Assembly (NCBI GenBank): GCA_947626985.1
Contig: CANQUG010000030.1
Location: forward strand, 1-43,694
Direction: 5' to 3'
Origin: an uncultured Lachnospiraceae bacterium
GTDB lineage: Bacteria > Bacillota > Clostridia > Lachnospirales > Lachnospiraceae
DNA length: 43,694 nucleotides
Shown one piece after another: positions 15,793 to 23,245 of the stretch. A model generated the notes under the pieces. It was not told where the DNA came from, searched no databases, and was given only the letters and a program-made list of their open reading frames with translations. Within the stretch, counting starts at the first letter, position 1. Every line of letters starts with the position of its first letter. Both the position numbers and the translations under genes were made by a program.

Positions 15793-17028
15793 ATGGAAAT
15801 CGCATTTGGTTCCAGACTGAAACATGCCTGGAACGCTTTTATGAACAGGGATCCGACACGATCTTATATGGACCTGGGAAGCAGCTATTCTTACAGACCG
15901 GATCGCCCACGGTTCACGATGGGTAACGAAAGGTCTATCGTTACTTCCGTTTATAACAGGATAGCTTTAGATGTGGCCGCCATCGATATTCAGCATGTTC
16001 GGCTGGATGAAAACGGCCGCTTCCTTGAAGTTATAAATTCCGGTCTGCATAACTGCCTGTCAACGGAGGCAAATCTTGACCAGACCGGCAGGGCCTTTAT
16101 TCAGGATGTCGTAATGTCGCTTCTGAATGAAGGGTGCATCGCGATTGTTCCGGTTGATACGACACTTGATCCACATGTCACAGGTTCTTACGATGTCCTG
16201 ACAATGCGGACAGCAAAAATACTGGACTGGTATCCGAACCATGTCCGTGTCCGTATATACAACGAAAAGACAGGGCAGAAAGAAGATATTATTCTGGCTA
16301 AGAATTTCGTGGCGATCATTGAGAATCCGCTTTATGCCGTGATCAATGAGCCGAACTCTACCATGAAGAGGCTGATAAGAAAATTAGCGCTGCTGGATGT
16401 GACAGATGAACAAACGGCTTCCGGCAAGCTTGATCTGATTATTCAGCTTCCTTATGTGATAAAAACTGAAGCTCGAAGACAACAGGCTGAAAGCAGAAGG
16501 CGTGACATTGAACAGCAGCTGGCTGGTTCCAAATACGGAATTGCTTACACCGATGGCACGGAGCGGATTACACAGCTGAACCGTTCTCTTGAGAACAATC
16601 TCATGGGGCAGATCGAGTATCTGACTTCTTTGCTGTTCAGTCAGCTGGGTATTACGCAGAGTATTCTGGACGGAACAGCAGATGAAAAAGTGATGCTCAA
16701 TTATTACAACCGTACCATTGAGCCTATTATCTCTGCAATCGTTGACGAAATGAAACGGAAATTTCTTACGAAAACGGCCCGGTCTCAGAGGCAGGACATT
16801 ATCTTCTACCGGGATCCGTTTAAGCTTGTTCCTGTGAATAATATCGCAGAGATTGCTGACAAATTTACAAGAAATGAGATCATGACGTCGAACGAGATAC
16901 GGCAGGTAATCGGGATGAGGCCATCTTCTGATCCTAAGGCGGATGAATTGGTCAACAGCAATATCAGCCAACCGGAGAATAAGGTTGAAGAACAAACTCA
17001 ACAGGAGGAAAATCAAAATGGAGAATAA
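15793..17028 (+). CDS. Portal protein, HK97 family
   Basis: 411 residues, typical length. The portal dodecamer at one capsid vertex channels DNA in and out. Recognisable parts: an N-terminal NERSIVTSVYNRIALDVAAI region, a stem/wing section with FGITQSILDGTADE-like core (here LGITQSILDGTADE), and a charged C-terminal tail rich in Glu/Gln. ATG 15793 follows AAAAGGAGG by 10 bases; the in-frame ATG at 15760 sits in the T tract of the preceding terminator and is rejected. The start context is AATCAAAATGG. Confidence 0.92.
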   Translation: MEIAFGSRLKHAWNAFMNRDPTRSYMDLGSSYSYRPDRPRFTMGNERSIVTSVYNRIALDVAAIDIQHVRLDENGRFLEVINSGLHNCLSTEANLDQTGRAFIQDVVMSLLNEGCIAIVPVDTTLDPHVTGSYDVLTMRTAKILDWYPNHVRVRIYNEKTGQKEDIILAKNFVAIIENPLYAVINEPNSTMKRLIRKLALLDVTDEQTASGKLDLIIQLPYVIKTEARRQQAESRRRDIEQQLAGSKYGIAYTDGTERITQLNRSLENNLMGQIEYLTSLLFSQLGITQSILDGTADEKVMLNYYNRTIEPIISAIVDEMKRKFLTKTARSQRQDIIFYRDPFKLVPVNNIAEIADKFTRNEIMTSNEIRQVIGMRPSSDPKADELVNSNISQPENKVEEQTQQEENQNGE

Positions 17029-17040
17029 GGGGGTGGAGAA

Positions 17041-17484
17041 ATGAAGTGTCTGTTTCTATGTGACGGTAATGCAGAGGAATGCTCTAAAACTGATTGTTAT
17101 AAGAGCGGAGGATCATGCCGGTATACGGAAGATGTTCGGCATAGTATTAGTTTTTTGAAAGATGGTTCTGAGGATGATTGCTATAAAGAGGTGTTCACGC
17201 AATCACCCGCCAAGGTATCAGAACTGTCAGAGCATGAGAAACTGGACTGTACTATAAGGTGGCTGAATTTCCTTTACCTGAATTTTTACAGGTTGGAAAA
17301 AGGAACTCTGAAACTTGAGGAGTTCCTTGAAGATCCGGGTCCGTGTTATTCGGATTGCCCCTATGCTGAAAAATGCCCTTCTATATCTGCGCCTCCATAT
17401 CATCCTGCAGTGCCGATAACTCATAATTTCATGGTTCTTATGAAATTCAATCCCGGGGTGAATGTTTTAAGTTCCATCTTTTAA
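17041..17484 (+). CDS. Cysteine-rich small phage protein
   Basis: 147 residues. The first 37 residues hold CLFLCDGNAEECSKTDCY then GGSCRYTED, a compact Cys cluster likely to bind zinc; a second cluster CYSDCPYAEKCPS follows near residue 105. The middle is helical. AGGGGGTGGAG precedes the ATG, 12 bases after portal. Its last 18 bases overlap the convergent minus-strand gene. Family not recognised. Confidence 0.6.
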   Translation: MKCLFLCDGNAEECSKTDCYKSGGSCRYTEDVRHSISFLKDGSEDDCYKEVFTQSPAKVSELSEHEKLDCTIRWLNFLYLNFYRLEKGTLKLEEFLEDPGPCYSDCPYAEKCPSISAPPYHPAVPITHNFMVLMKFNPGVNVLSSIF

Positions 17485-17667
17485 CAAAGGGCATTCTAAA
17501 TATGGGCATTTTTCGCCTGAGTGCATAATTTCACAATTTGCTCCGATATATTTCTCAGAATCGATGATGTCTTTTTTAGAAGTTCTCCGTTTGCTGTATC
17601 CAACATGCAGGACAGTTTCTTTATTACATGATGGACAAACAACTGTGTATTTATCTTCAACAATCAT
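17467..17667 (-). CDS. Small zinc-finger-like protein (minus strand)
   Basis: 66 residues, MIVEDKYTVVCPSCNKETVL..., with CPSC and later NCEIMHSGEKCPYLECPL, enough Cys/His ligands for two zinc sites. A strong GCGGAGGTG lies 9 bases before the ATG on the minus strand, so the gene is credible although embedded among + genes. It is convergent with the Cys-rich protein at 17041 and divergent from the capsid gene. It may be a small DNA- or RNA-binding regulator (inference). Confidence 0.65.
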   Translation of the reverse strand: MIVEDKYTVVCPSCNKETVLHVGYSKRRTSKKDIIDSEKYIGANCEIMHSGEKCPYLECPLLKDGT

Positions 17668-17750
17668 AGTTTATCACCTCCGCATCAGATTCTGCCACAA
17701 GGTGCGGAAAATAGCAGCTATTCAACTATGCAACTAGGAGGAAAATCAAA

Positions 17751-19616
17751 ATGGCGATTTATGATTTCAGTGGCTGGGCCACTCGAAATGATCTGCAGTG
17801 CGCCGATGGGAGAATCATCCGGAAAGATGCTTTCAAACAGCAGAATGGTGAGACAGTCAGTCTTGTCTGGAATCATCAGCATAATTCTCAGGATAATGTT
17901 CTTGGGCATGCGCTGCTTGAGAATCGGGACGAAGGTGTCTATGCATACTGCACGTTCAATGACACAGAATCTGGACAGACAGCTAAAAAACTGGTGCAGC
18001 ATGGCGACGTTGTATCGCTTTCAATCTGGGCAAACCAGCTTCAGCAGAATGGCCGTGACGTGGTCCACGGTATCATTCGTGAGCTGAGTCTTGTTCTTGC
18101 CGGTGCGAATCCGGGGGCATTTATCGATACGGTAATGGCTCATGGTGCAGATGCTGATCCTGATCAGATTGAAGAGCTTATTGCAAATTACAATGAAAAT
18201 ATTATGCTTTATCATTCCGATGAACCGGATGAGAAAGACAGGAAAGGAAAAAAAGAAATGGACAAACAGGAAAAAGACCAGCCAGAAGACCAGTCCAAAG
18301 ACAATGAGGGAGAAACGCTCGGGGACGTTTTTAATACATTAACCAAAAAACAGAAAGATCTCGTTTATGCGTTACTTGGTTCGACTCTGGAAGATGAGGA
18401 TGAGCCCGATGACGATGATAAGGATGATGAAGGAGGAAAAACAAACATGAAGCATAACGTATTTGACCAGGGCAGTATGCAGGAGAGAAATTATCTTAGC
18501 CATGCGGACCAGGAGAGTATTATCAATCTTGCCAAGACTAACAGTGTCGGCAGCCTTCGGACAGCACTTCAGATTTATGCTGAGAACAACAGTGATACTC
18601 TGGCACATGATGGTATGACCGGTATCACAGATGCTGACGAAGTGATGGAAGCGCTGTTTCCTGAATTCAGAGATGTGCGCCCGGGCGCTCCGGAAAGAAT
18701 AACCCGTGACCAGGGCTGGGTCACCGCGGTAATGAGTAAAGCCTATAAAACCCCGTTCAGCCGTATCCGTACCCGTCAGATGGACGCCCGTGATGCGAAG
18801 CTTCGGGCTGTCGGCTATAAGAAGAAAGGCGATCAGAAGAAAGAACGGGGCAACATGACCCTGTATAACAGAACCACGGACCCGCAGACCATTTATGTCA
18901 AGGATAAGCTGAACCGTGACGATATCCTCGATATTACCGATTTTAATGTCGCGGCTTATATTTATCAGGATATGCGTGAGAAGCTTAATGAGGAGATTGC
19001 GATTGCCATTATGGTTGGGGACAGCCGGGAGCCAGGAGCAGATGGAAAGATCGATGAGACCCATATCCGCCCGATCTGGCAGGATGATGAGTTCTTCACC
19101 ATCCATGCGGATGTTGATATTGAAGCCTCCAAAAAGGAACTTCAGGGAACAAATACATCTGCCAATTTCAGCGAGAATTATGTTTATGCAGAAGCTATTA
19201 TCCGCGCGGCGCTGTATGCCAGAGAGAGCTACAAAGGAAGCGGAACTCCGGACTTCTACTGTACCCCTCATCTTGTAAATGTGATGCTGCTTGCCAAGGA
19301 TCTGAACGGGCGTCGTATTTATGATACGGTGTCCGATCTGGCCAAGGCTCTTGACGTGGGGGCTATCTACAAGGTAGAGCAGTTCGAAGGACTTGAGAGA
19401 ACAGACAAAGAGACGAAGAAAAAGAAGCTGCTCGGTCTGTTCGTGAACATGGCTGATTATACGATCGGTTCCACGAAGGGTGGGGAGATTACGAAATTCA
19501 ACCAGTTCGATATTGACTTCAACCAGGAGAAGTATCTGCTGGAGACCAGGATTTCCGGCGCTCTGACCAGATACCACTGTGCGATTGCACTGGAAGAGCC
19601 CACGGAGGGGGAATAA
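17751..19616 (+). CDS. Fused prohead protease, scaffold and major capsid protein
   Basis: 621 residues in three parts. Residues 1-145 are an HK97-type S78 prohead protease: WNHQHNSQDNVLG carries the His and VSLSIWANQ the Ser. Residues about 150-230 are very acidic and charged, acting as scaffold/delta domain. From about 233 on is an HK97-fold capsid (YNRTTDPQTIYVKDKL, DITDFNVAAYIYQDMREKL, LGLFVNMADYTIG). An internal ATG at 18447 with AGGAGG 10 bases upstream would make the capsid alone. GGAGGAAAATC precedes the main ATG. The 3' end carries a -1 frameshift signal leading to the domain at 19613-20068. Confidence 0.92.
   Translation: MAIYDFSGWATRNDLQCADGRIIRKDAFKQQNGETVSLVWNHQHNSQDNVLGHALLENRDEGVYAYCTFNDTESGQTAKKLVQHGDVVSLSIWANQLQQNGRDVVHGIIRELSLVLAGANPGAFIDTVMAHGADADPDQIEELIANYNENIMLYHSDEPDEKDRKGKKEMDKQEKDQPEDQSKDNEGETLGDVFNTLTKKQKDLVYALLGSTLEDEDEPDDDDKDDEGGKTNMKHNVFDQGSMQERNYLSHADQESIINLAKTNSVGSLRTALQIYAENNSDTLAHDGMTGITDADEVMEALFPEFRDVRPGAPERITRDQGWVTAVMSKAYKTPFSRIRTRQMDARDAKLRAVGYKKKGDQKKERGNMTLYNRTTDPQTIYVKDKLNRDDILDITDFNVAAYIYQDMREKLNEEIAIAIMVGDSREPGADGKIDETHIRPIWQDDEFFTIHADVDIEASKKELQGTNTSANFSENYVYAEAIIRAALYARESYKGSGTPDFYCTPHLVNVMLLAKDLNGRRIYDTVSDLAKALDVGAIYKVEQFEGLERTDKETKKKKLLGLFVNMADYTIGSTKGGEITKFNQFDIDFNQEKYLLETRISGALTRYHCAIALEEPTEGE
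18431..18449 (+). promoter_or_regulatory. Internal ribosome site and start for capsid-only product
   Basis: AGGAGG at 18431-18436 and ATG at 18447, in frame, at the boundary between the acidic linker and the capsid domain; the product MKHNVFDQGSMQERNYLSHA... would be 389 residues. This gives a way to make excess capsid protein over protease fusion. Confidence 0.6.
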
Positions 19617-19651
19617 TTGGTCTTACCGTTAAACCCGTAGACGGTGAGACC
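19607..19651 (+). promoter_or_regulatory. Putative -1 frameshift signal of the capsid gene
   Basis: Run GGGGGAA (19607-19613) immediately before the TAA stop, a 5-base spacer, then stem GGTCTTACCG (19619-19628) with CGGTGAGACC (19642-19651), 10 pairs including one G-U, loop 13. Only the P-site GGG re-pairs fully after slipping, so the site is less ideal than that of the tail gene, but the geometry is the same. Confidence 0.6.
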
Positions 19652-20068
19652 GAGCATTACGGGAAAACCATACATGATCTTCAGGATAACATTGAGATCA
19701 CTTCAGGCAGTATCAAAGGTACTTCCAGATATGTGACAGGGTTTACCCAGTTCAGCGATGATCCCGCAGAACAGGAAGGAACTTATATTGCTCTGGAGTT
19801 TGAGATGGATGACGATGTATCCATTACAACGGAACTTGTCGGAGGCTCACACGGGCCTGTTACAGTGGAGGATGGGTTCTGCATTTACAGGATCACAAAT
19901 CCTGCGGAACAGAGTATCAAAGTGACAATTACCAAAGATGACAGTCAGGAAACGATTGTGTACAGTCTGGAGTCTCTGGTATGTGAAACACCCGAGGATG
20001 CAGTATTGGATTCTGTTCAGGATCCGGTACGGGACAATCGATACAATCCACTCAGAGGAGAAAACTGA
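19613..20068 (+). CDS. C-terminal extension domain of the capsid, -1 frame
   Basis: The -1 frame after the capsid stop is open for about 151 residues, beginning IIGLTVKPVDGETEHYGK and ending PVRDNRYNPLRGEN. There is no ATG or ribosome site at its beginning (GTG at 19733 would cut the conserved start), which supports frameshift expression. It is about two-thirds identical to the extension after the major tail gene. Known phage analogues are Ig-like or decoration domains added by frameshifting; whether this fold is Ig-like is not visible directly. Confidence 0.75.
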   Translation: MIGLTVKPVDGETEHYGKTIHDLQDNIEITSGSIKGTSRYVTGFTQFSDDPAEQEGTYIALEFEMDDDVSITTELVGGSHGPVTVEDGFCIYRITNPAEQSIKVTITKDDSQETIVYSLESLVCETPEDAVLDSVQDPVRDNRYNPLRGEN

Positions 20069-20069
20069 A

Positions 20070-20420
20070 ATGAAATTTTATGGGGTAATCGGCTATGTGG
20101 AGACGGTTGAAACGGAACCCGGCATCTGGGAAGAGAAAAACACGGAACGTGCATACTGCGGTGATCTGATCCGGAATTTCGGGAAGCATGAACCTTCAGG
20201 TAATGTGAACGATAATATTAATATCGCGAATGAAGTTTCTATTATAGCTGACCCCTATATCATGGAACACTTCTGGGCGATCAGGTATGTTAAATTTACA
20301 TTACCGGCGCTTAGCGGTGCATGGAAAGTTACAGACGTGGAAGTAGCCAGTCCAAGGCTGATATTGACAATCGGGGGTGTGTATAATGGCAACACAGCTG
20401 GAACTCCAGGCAAAGCTTGA
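20070..20420 (+). CDS. Head closure / head-tail connector-like protein
   Basis: 116 residues, MKFYGVIGYVETVETEPGIW, then ERAYCGDLIRNF, VNDNINIANEVSIIADPYI, and VTDVEVASPRLILTIGGVYNG. This beta-rich pattern is typical of a clostridial phage head-closure family (recollection) and fits the neck gene order. GAGGAG precedes the ATG at 20070, which begins just after the capsid extension stop. It overlaps the next gene by 35 bases. Confidence 0.75.
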   Translation: MKFYGVIGYVETVETEPGIWEEKNTERAYCGDLIRNFGKHEPSGNVNDNINIANEVSIIADPYIMEHFWAIRYVKFTLPALSGAWKVTDVEVASPRLILTIGGVYNGNTAGTPGKA

Positions 20421-20691
20421 GGGAGTGCTTGGCAGCAGGAACGTATATTATCAGCCTCCTGAATCTGTTAAGATGGCTTATCCGGCAATTGTATATTCCA
20501 GACCAAATATTGGGAGCAGGTTTGCGAACGACGCGGCCTACTCCCATTTGTTTCGTTATGAGCTGATTGTGATAGACAGAAAACCGGATCATCCCGTTAT
20601 TATGGAACTTTTGAAATTTCGTTACTGTTCCTATGACAGGCAGTATATTTCTGACAATCTTTATCATGATGTTTTGACACTATATTTTTAA
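20386..20691 (+). CDS. Tail terminator / neck-like protein
   Basis: 101 residues: an N-terminal helix (ATQLELQAKLEGVLG), then YPAIVYSRPNIGSRFAND, YELIVIDRKPDHPVIMELL and a final strand, the fold expected of tail terminator or head-tail joining proteins in siphophages. The ATG at 20386 lies within the previous gene after GGGGGTG; a GTG at 20377 is an alternative. Position between head closure and major tail protein supports the role. Confidence 0.7.
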   Translation: MATQLELQAKLEGVLGSRNVYYQPPESVKMAYPAIVYSRPNIGSRFANDAAYSHLFRYELIVIDRKPDHPVIMELLKFRYCSYDRQYISDNLYHDVLTLYF

Positions 20692-20705
20692 GGAGGTAAT
20701 CAACT

Positions 20706-21380
20706 ATGGCTCTTTCTAAAGCCCTCGTATGGGACGATATCGGACAGCGTCTCTATGAAACCGGCGTCAAAAGGGGTGTTCTTTATCCGCAGGCACAGGG
20801 AAAATACCCGAAAGGCGTAGTGTGGAACGGTCTGACCGGAGTGACAGAAAATCCATCAGGTGCAGAGGCGACTCCGCTGTACGCAGACGACATCAAATAT
20901 ATTAACCTGTATTCCGCCGAGGAATTCGGTGCGACTATAGAAGCATACACATATCCGGATGAATTCGGGGAGTGTGACGGATCTGCCACACTTCAGACAG
21001 GTGTTTCGATCGGGCAGCAGTCCCGTAAACCGTTCGGTATGTCTTATGTCACAACGATTGGCAATGACGTGGATGGGACCGACTATGGTTATAAGATCCA
21101 TCTGGTCTATGGTGCGATGGCGTCTCCTTCCCAGAAAAATTACAGTACGATCAACGATAGCCCGGATGCGGTTACATTTTCCTGGGAGGTCAGTACGACT
21201 TCAGTGAATGTGGCCGGGCATAAACCTACCGCCACTCTGGTAGTGGATTCCACGAAGTTTACGGATGAAGCTGGCAAGGCGAAATTAAAGAAGCTTGAAG
21301 ATGCGCTGTATGGCACGGAATCTGCTGATCCGTATCTTCCGCTTCCGGACGAAGTTATCAAACTGTTATCGGGAAACTGA
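20706..21380 (+). CDS. Major tail protein
   Basis: 224 residues, beta-rich, forming the hexameric rings of the tail tube. Patterns seen: WDDIGQRLYETGVKRGVLYP, an ETFGATIEAYTYPDEF-like strand pair (here EEFGATIEAYTYPDEF), CDGSATLQTGVSIGQQSRKP, and FSWEVSTTSVNVAG near the C-terminus, all typical of clostridial major tail proteins. AAGGAGG lies about 9 bases before the ATG. The stop TGA follows the heptamer GGGAAAC, a classical -1 slippery site, and the -1 frame runs on into a domain of about 150 residues. Confidence 0.9.
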   Translation: MALSKALVWDDIGQRLYETGVKRGVLYPQAQGKYPKGVVWNGLTGVTENPSGAEATPLYADDIKYINLYSAEEFGATIEAYTYPDEFGECDGSATLQTGVSIGQQSRKPFGMSYVTTIGNDVDGTDYGYKIHLVYGAMASPSQKNYSTINDSPDAVTFSWEVSTTSVNVAGHKPTATLVVDSTKFTDEAGKAKLKKLEDALYGTESADPYLPLPDEVIKLLSGN

Positions 21381-21414
21381 TTGGTCTCACCATTAAGCCC
21401 GTGGATGGTGAGAC
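21371..21414 (+). promoter_or_regulatory. Putative -1 programmed frameshift signal of the major tail gene
   Basis: G GGA AAC at 21371-21377 in the correct phase (X XXY YYZ), TGA directly after it, a 6-base gap, then an 8-bp perfect stem GTCTCACC (21384-21391) with GGTGAGAC (21407-21414) and a 15-base loop. After slipping, translation reads GGG AAA CTG ATT and continues into the extension. Confidence 0.8.
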
Positions 21415-21835
21415 AGAGTGCTACGGGAAAGTGGCCGAAGATCTTCAGGAAGACATCGGGTTCAGGCTTGGCACTTCCATTTATGGTACTTTAAAGTACG
21501 TGACAGATTATAGTCAGTTTAATGGAGGGACGGACGAACGGGAAGGAACCTATCTTGCATTGGCATTTGAGATTCCTGAGGGTATGTCCGTTACAACCGA
21601 ATTAGTCGGAGGACCGCATGGACAGGTTACGGTAGAGGATGAATTCTTTGTTTACAGGATTACAGACCCTGCAGCACAGACCATAGAAGTGGTGGCCACT
21701 AAAGGAGACGATCAGGAAACGATAGTGTACAGCCTGGAGTCTCTGGTATGTGAAATACCTGAAGATGCTGTATTGGATTCGGTTCAGGATCCGATACGGG
21801 ACGATCGATACAATCCGATCAGAGGAGAAAATTGA
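21377..21835 (+). CDS. C-terminal extension domain of the major tail protein, -1 frame
   Basis: About 152 residues: LIGLTIKPVDGETECYGK, then a variable stretch, EGTYLALAFEIPEG, VTTELVGGPHGQVTVEDE and PIRDDRYNPIRGEN at the end. It has no proper start of its own. It is homologous along its whole length to the capsid extension, so one phage domain decorates both shell and tail tube. Frameshifting would put it on only a fraction of subunits. Its surface location suggests carbohydrate or mucus binding, by analogy only. Confidence 0.78.
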   Translation: MIGLTIKPVDGETECYGKVAEDLQEDIGFRLGTSIYGTLKYVTDYSQFNGGTDEREGTYLALAFEIPEGMSVTTELVGGPHGQVTVEDEFFVYRITDPAAQTIEVVATKGDDQETIVYSLESLVCEIPEDAVLDSVQDPIRDDRYNPIRGEN

Positions 21836-21844
21836 AATGATACA

Positions 21845-21875
21845 GACCCCCTTCCAGAACGGTTGGGGGTCTTTT
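21845..21875 (+). terminator. Hairpin between tail tube and chaperone genes
   Basis: GACCCCC (21845-21851) pairs with GGGGGTC (21865-21871), followed by TTTTAAG. With only four T it is a weak or partial terminator, suiting lower expression of the chaperones than of the tail tube protein. Confidence 0.5.
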
Positions 21876-21894
21876 AAGAAAGGAGAAAAAAAAG

Positions 21895-22284
21895 ATGCTG
21901 AAGAAAACAATCGCTTATGAAGACTATAACGGAGTAAGCAGAAAAGAAGACTATTATTTCAACCTGTCAAAAGCGGAAGTTATGGAGATGGAAATGGGGA
22001 CGACAGGCGGAATGGCCGAAATGATCCGGCGTATCGTCGCGGCCCAGGATACTCCGACACTTATTTCGATTTTTAAAGACCTGATTTTAAAATCATATGG
22101 AGAGAAGAGCGCGGATGGGAAACGCTTTATCAAATCCAAAGAGCTTTCTGAAGCATTTTCCCAGACAGAAGCGTACTCCATTCTGTTTATGGAACTGGCA
22201 ACGGATGCGGGCGCAGCCTCGGATTTTGTGAATGGGATAATGCCGGCAGACTTGCCCAAAATGCTTGATAAATCCGAAAAGTGA
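21895..22284 (+). CDS. Tail assembly chaperone (gpG-like)
   Basis: 129 residues. MLKKTIAYEDYNGVSRKED then FNLSKAEVMEMEM opens like the short tail chaperone of clostridial siphophages; then come SIFKDLILKSYGEKSADGKR, FIKSKELSEAF and ATDAGAASDFVNGIMP. The start has GAAAGGAG. It lies between the major tail and tape measure genes, the fixed position of these chaperones. The downstream frame overlaps its end; a frameshift fusion is possible but no clear slippery site is seen. Confidence 0.82.
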   Translation: MLKKTIAYEDYNGVSRKEDYYFNLSKAEVMEMEMGTTGGMAEMIRRIVAAQDTPTLISIFKDLILKSYGEKSADGKRFIKSKELSEAFSQTEAYSILFMELATDAGAASDFVNGIMPADLPKMLDKSEK

Positions 22285-22303
22285 AAAAAATGGAGGGTTA
22301 GAA

Positions 22304-22849
22304 ATGCTTCAGTTGACGGTTGTAATCAGACCTGAGGGATGGGACGAAGAGAAGGAAGAATTTATTGAGCCCGAAATCAGAACACTCCAGCTGGAGCATT
22401 CACTTGTCTCTCTTTCCAGGTGGGAATCAAAATGGCATACATCGTTTCTCGCGAAGAAGGAGCTGACAGTAGAAGAAACCATCGATTATATAAAATGCAT
22501 GACTTTAACAAAGGGAGTTTGTCCTGATATTTACAGTTATATTACCAATCGGCATATAAACATCGTGCAGGATTACATTTCTGATTCAATGACTGCGACT
22601 ACATTCGGTAAAAGCAGCACGGGTACCAGGAATCGAGATATCATTACCTCAGAGATTATTTATTACTGGATGATCAGGTTCGGGATTCCGTTTGAATGCC
22701 AGAAATGGCATCTGAACCGGCTGCTGACTCTGATCAGGGTCTGCAACGTCAAGAGTCAGCCGGTAAAGAAGAAGAGCTTAGGTGAAATCATGAGAAACAA
22801 TGCTGCACTGAATGCCGAACGACGGAAACAGCTGAACACAAAAGGTTAA
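22304..22849 (+). CDS. Second tail assembly chaperone-like protein
   Basis: 181 residues starting MLQLTVVIRPEGWDEEKEEF; HSLVSLSRWESKW, TIDYIKCMTLTKGV, ITSEIIYYWMIRFGIPFE and EIMRNNAALNAERRKQLN are prominent. GGAGGG is 6 bases before the ATG. The frame is open back to 22265 and overlaps the first chaperone in the +1 (or -2) frame, so a frameshift product as in lambda gpGT is conceivable, but independent initiation looks adequate. Confidence 0.72.
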   Translation: MLQLTVVIRPEGWDEEKEEFIEPEIRTLQLEHSLVSLSRWESKWHTSFLAKKELTVEETIDYIKCMTLTKGVCPDIYSYITNRHINIVQDYISDSMTATTFGKSSTGTRNRDIITSEIIYYWMIRFGIPFECQKWHLNRLLTLIRVCNVKSQPVKKKSLGEIMRNNAALNAERRKQLNTKG

Positions 22850-22867
22850 CACAAAGGGGATGGAGCA

Positions 22868-23245
22868 ATGATAACGTTCAGATCGAAGGGAGATTACAGC
22901 AAAGCCACCCGGTATTTCGAGAAACTTCGTGAGAAGGCGAAATTGGGGGTACTGGACAAGTACGGAAAAGCCGGGGTGGATGCTCTTTCTTCCGCAACCC
23001 CGGTCGACAGCGGAACAACCGCCGCTTCGTGGGGATACGAGATCGAACATTCTGCCGGATGCTCCAAAATCGTGTTCACGAATTCAAATGTAGTGAAAGG
23101 TGTTAATATTGCAATCATTTTGCAGTACGGGCATGGAACCGGAACAGGAGGCTGGGTTCAGGGAAGAGACTATATCAACCCTGCGATCCAGCCTGTTTTT
23201 GACCAGATAGCAAAAGAGGCCTGGGAGGAGGTTGTAAGCGTATGA
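22868..23245 (+). CDS. Tail completion protein, HK97 gp10-like
   Basis: 125 residues. A helical N-terminal part (RYFEKLREKAKLGVLDKYG) then VDALSSATPVDSGTTAASW, a feature of the gp10/neck family, and YGHGTGTGGWVQGRDYINPA, also typical. These proteins join head and tail or finish the tail. The ATG follows AAAGGGGATGGAG, and the last four bases overlap the tape measure start (ATGA), indicating coupled translation. Its place after the chaperones rather than before them is slightly unusual. Confidence 0.8.
   Translation: MITFRSKGDYSKATRYFEKLREKAKLGVLDKYGKAGVDALSSATPVDSGTTAASWGYEIEHSAGCSKIVFTNSNVVKGVNIAIILQYGHGTGTGGWVQGRDYINPAIQPVFDQIAKEAWEEVVSV

Noticed and set aside
18372-19577. Long open frame of about 400 codons on the minus strand inside the capsid gene
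   Set aside because: Shadow of a strongly conserved + strand gene, no ribosome site, no recognisable domain.
22265-22303. Programmed frameshift joining the two tail chaperone genes
   Set aside because: The frames overlap but would need +1 or -2 slipping, no slippery heptamer is seen, and the second gene has a good ribosome site.
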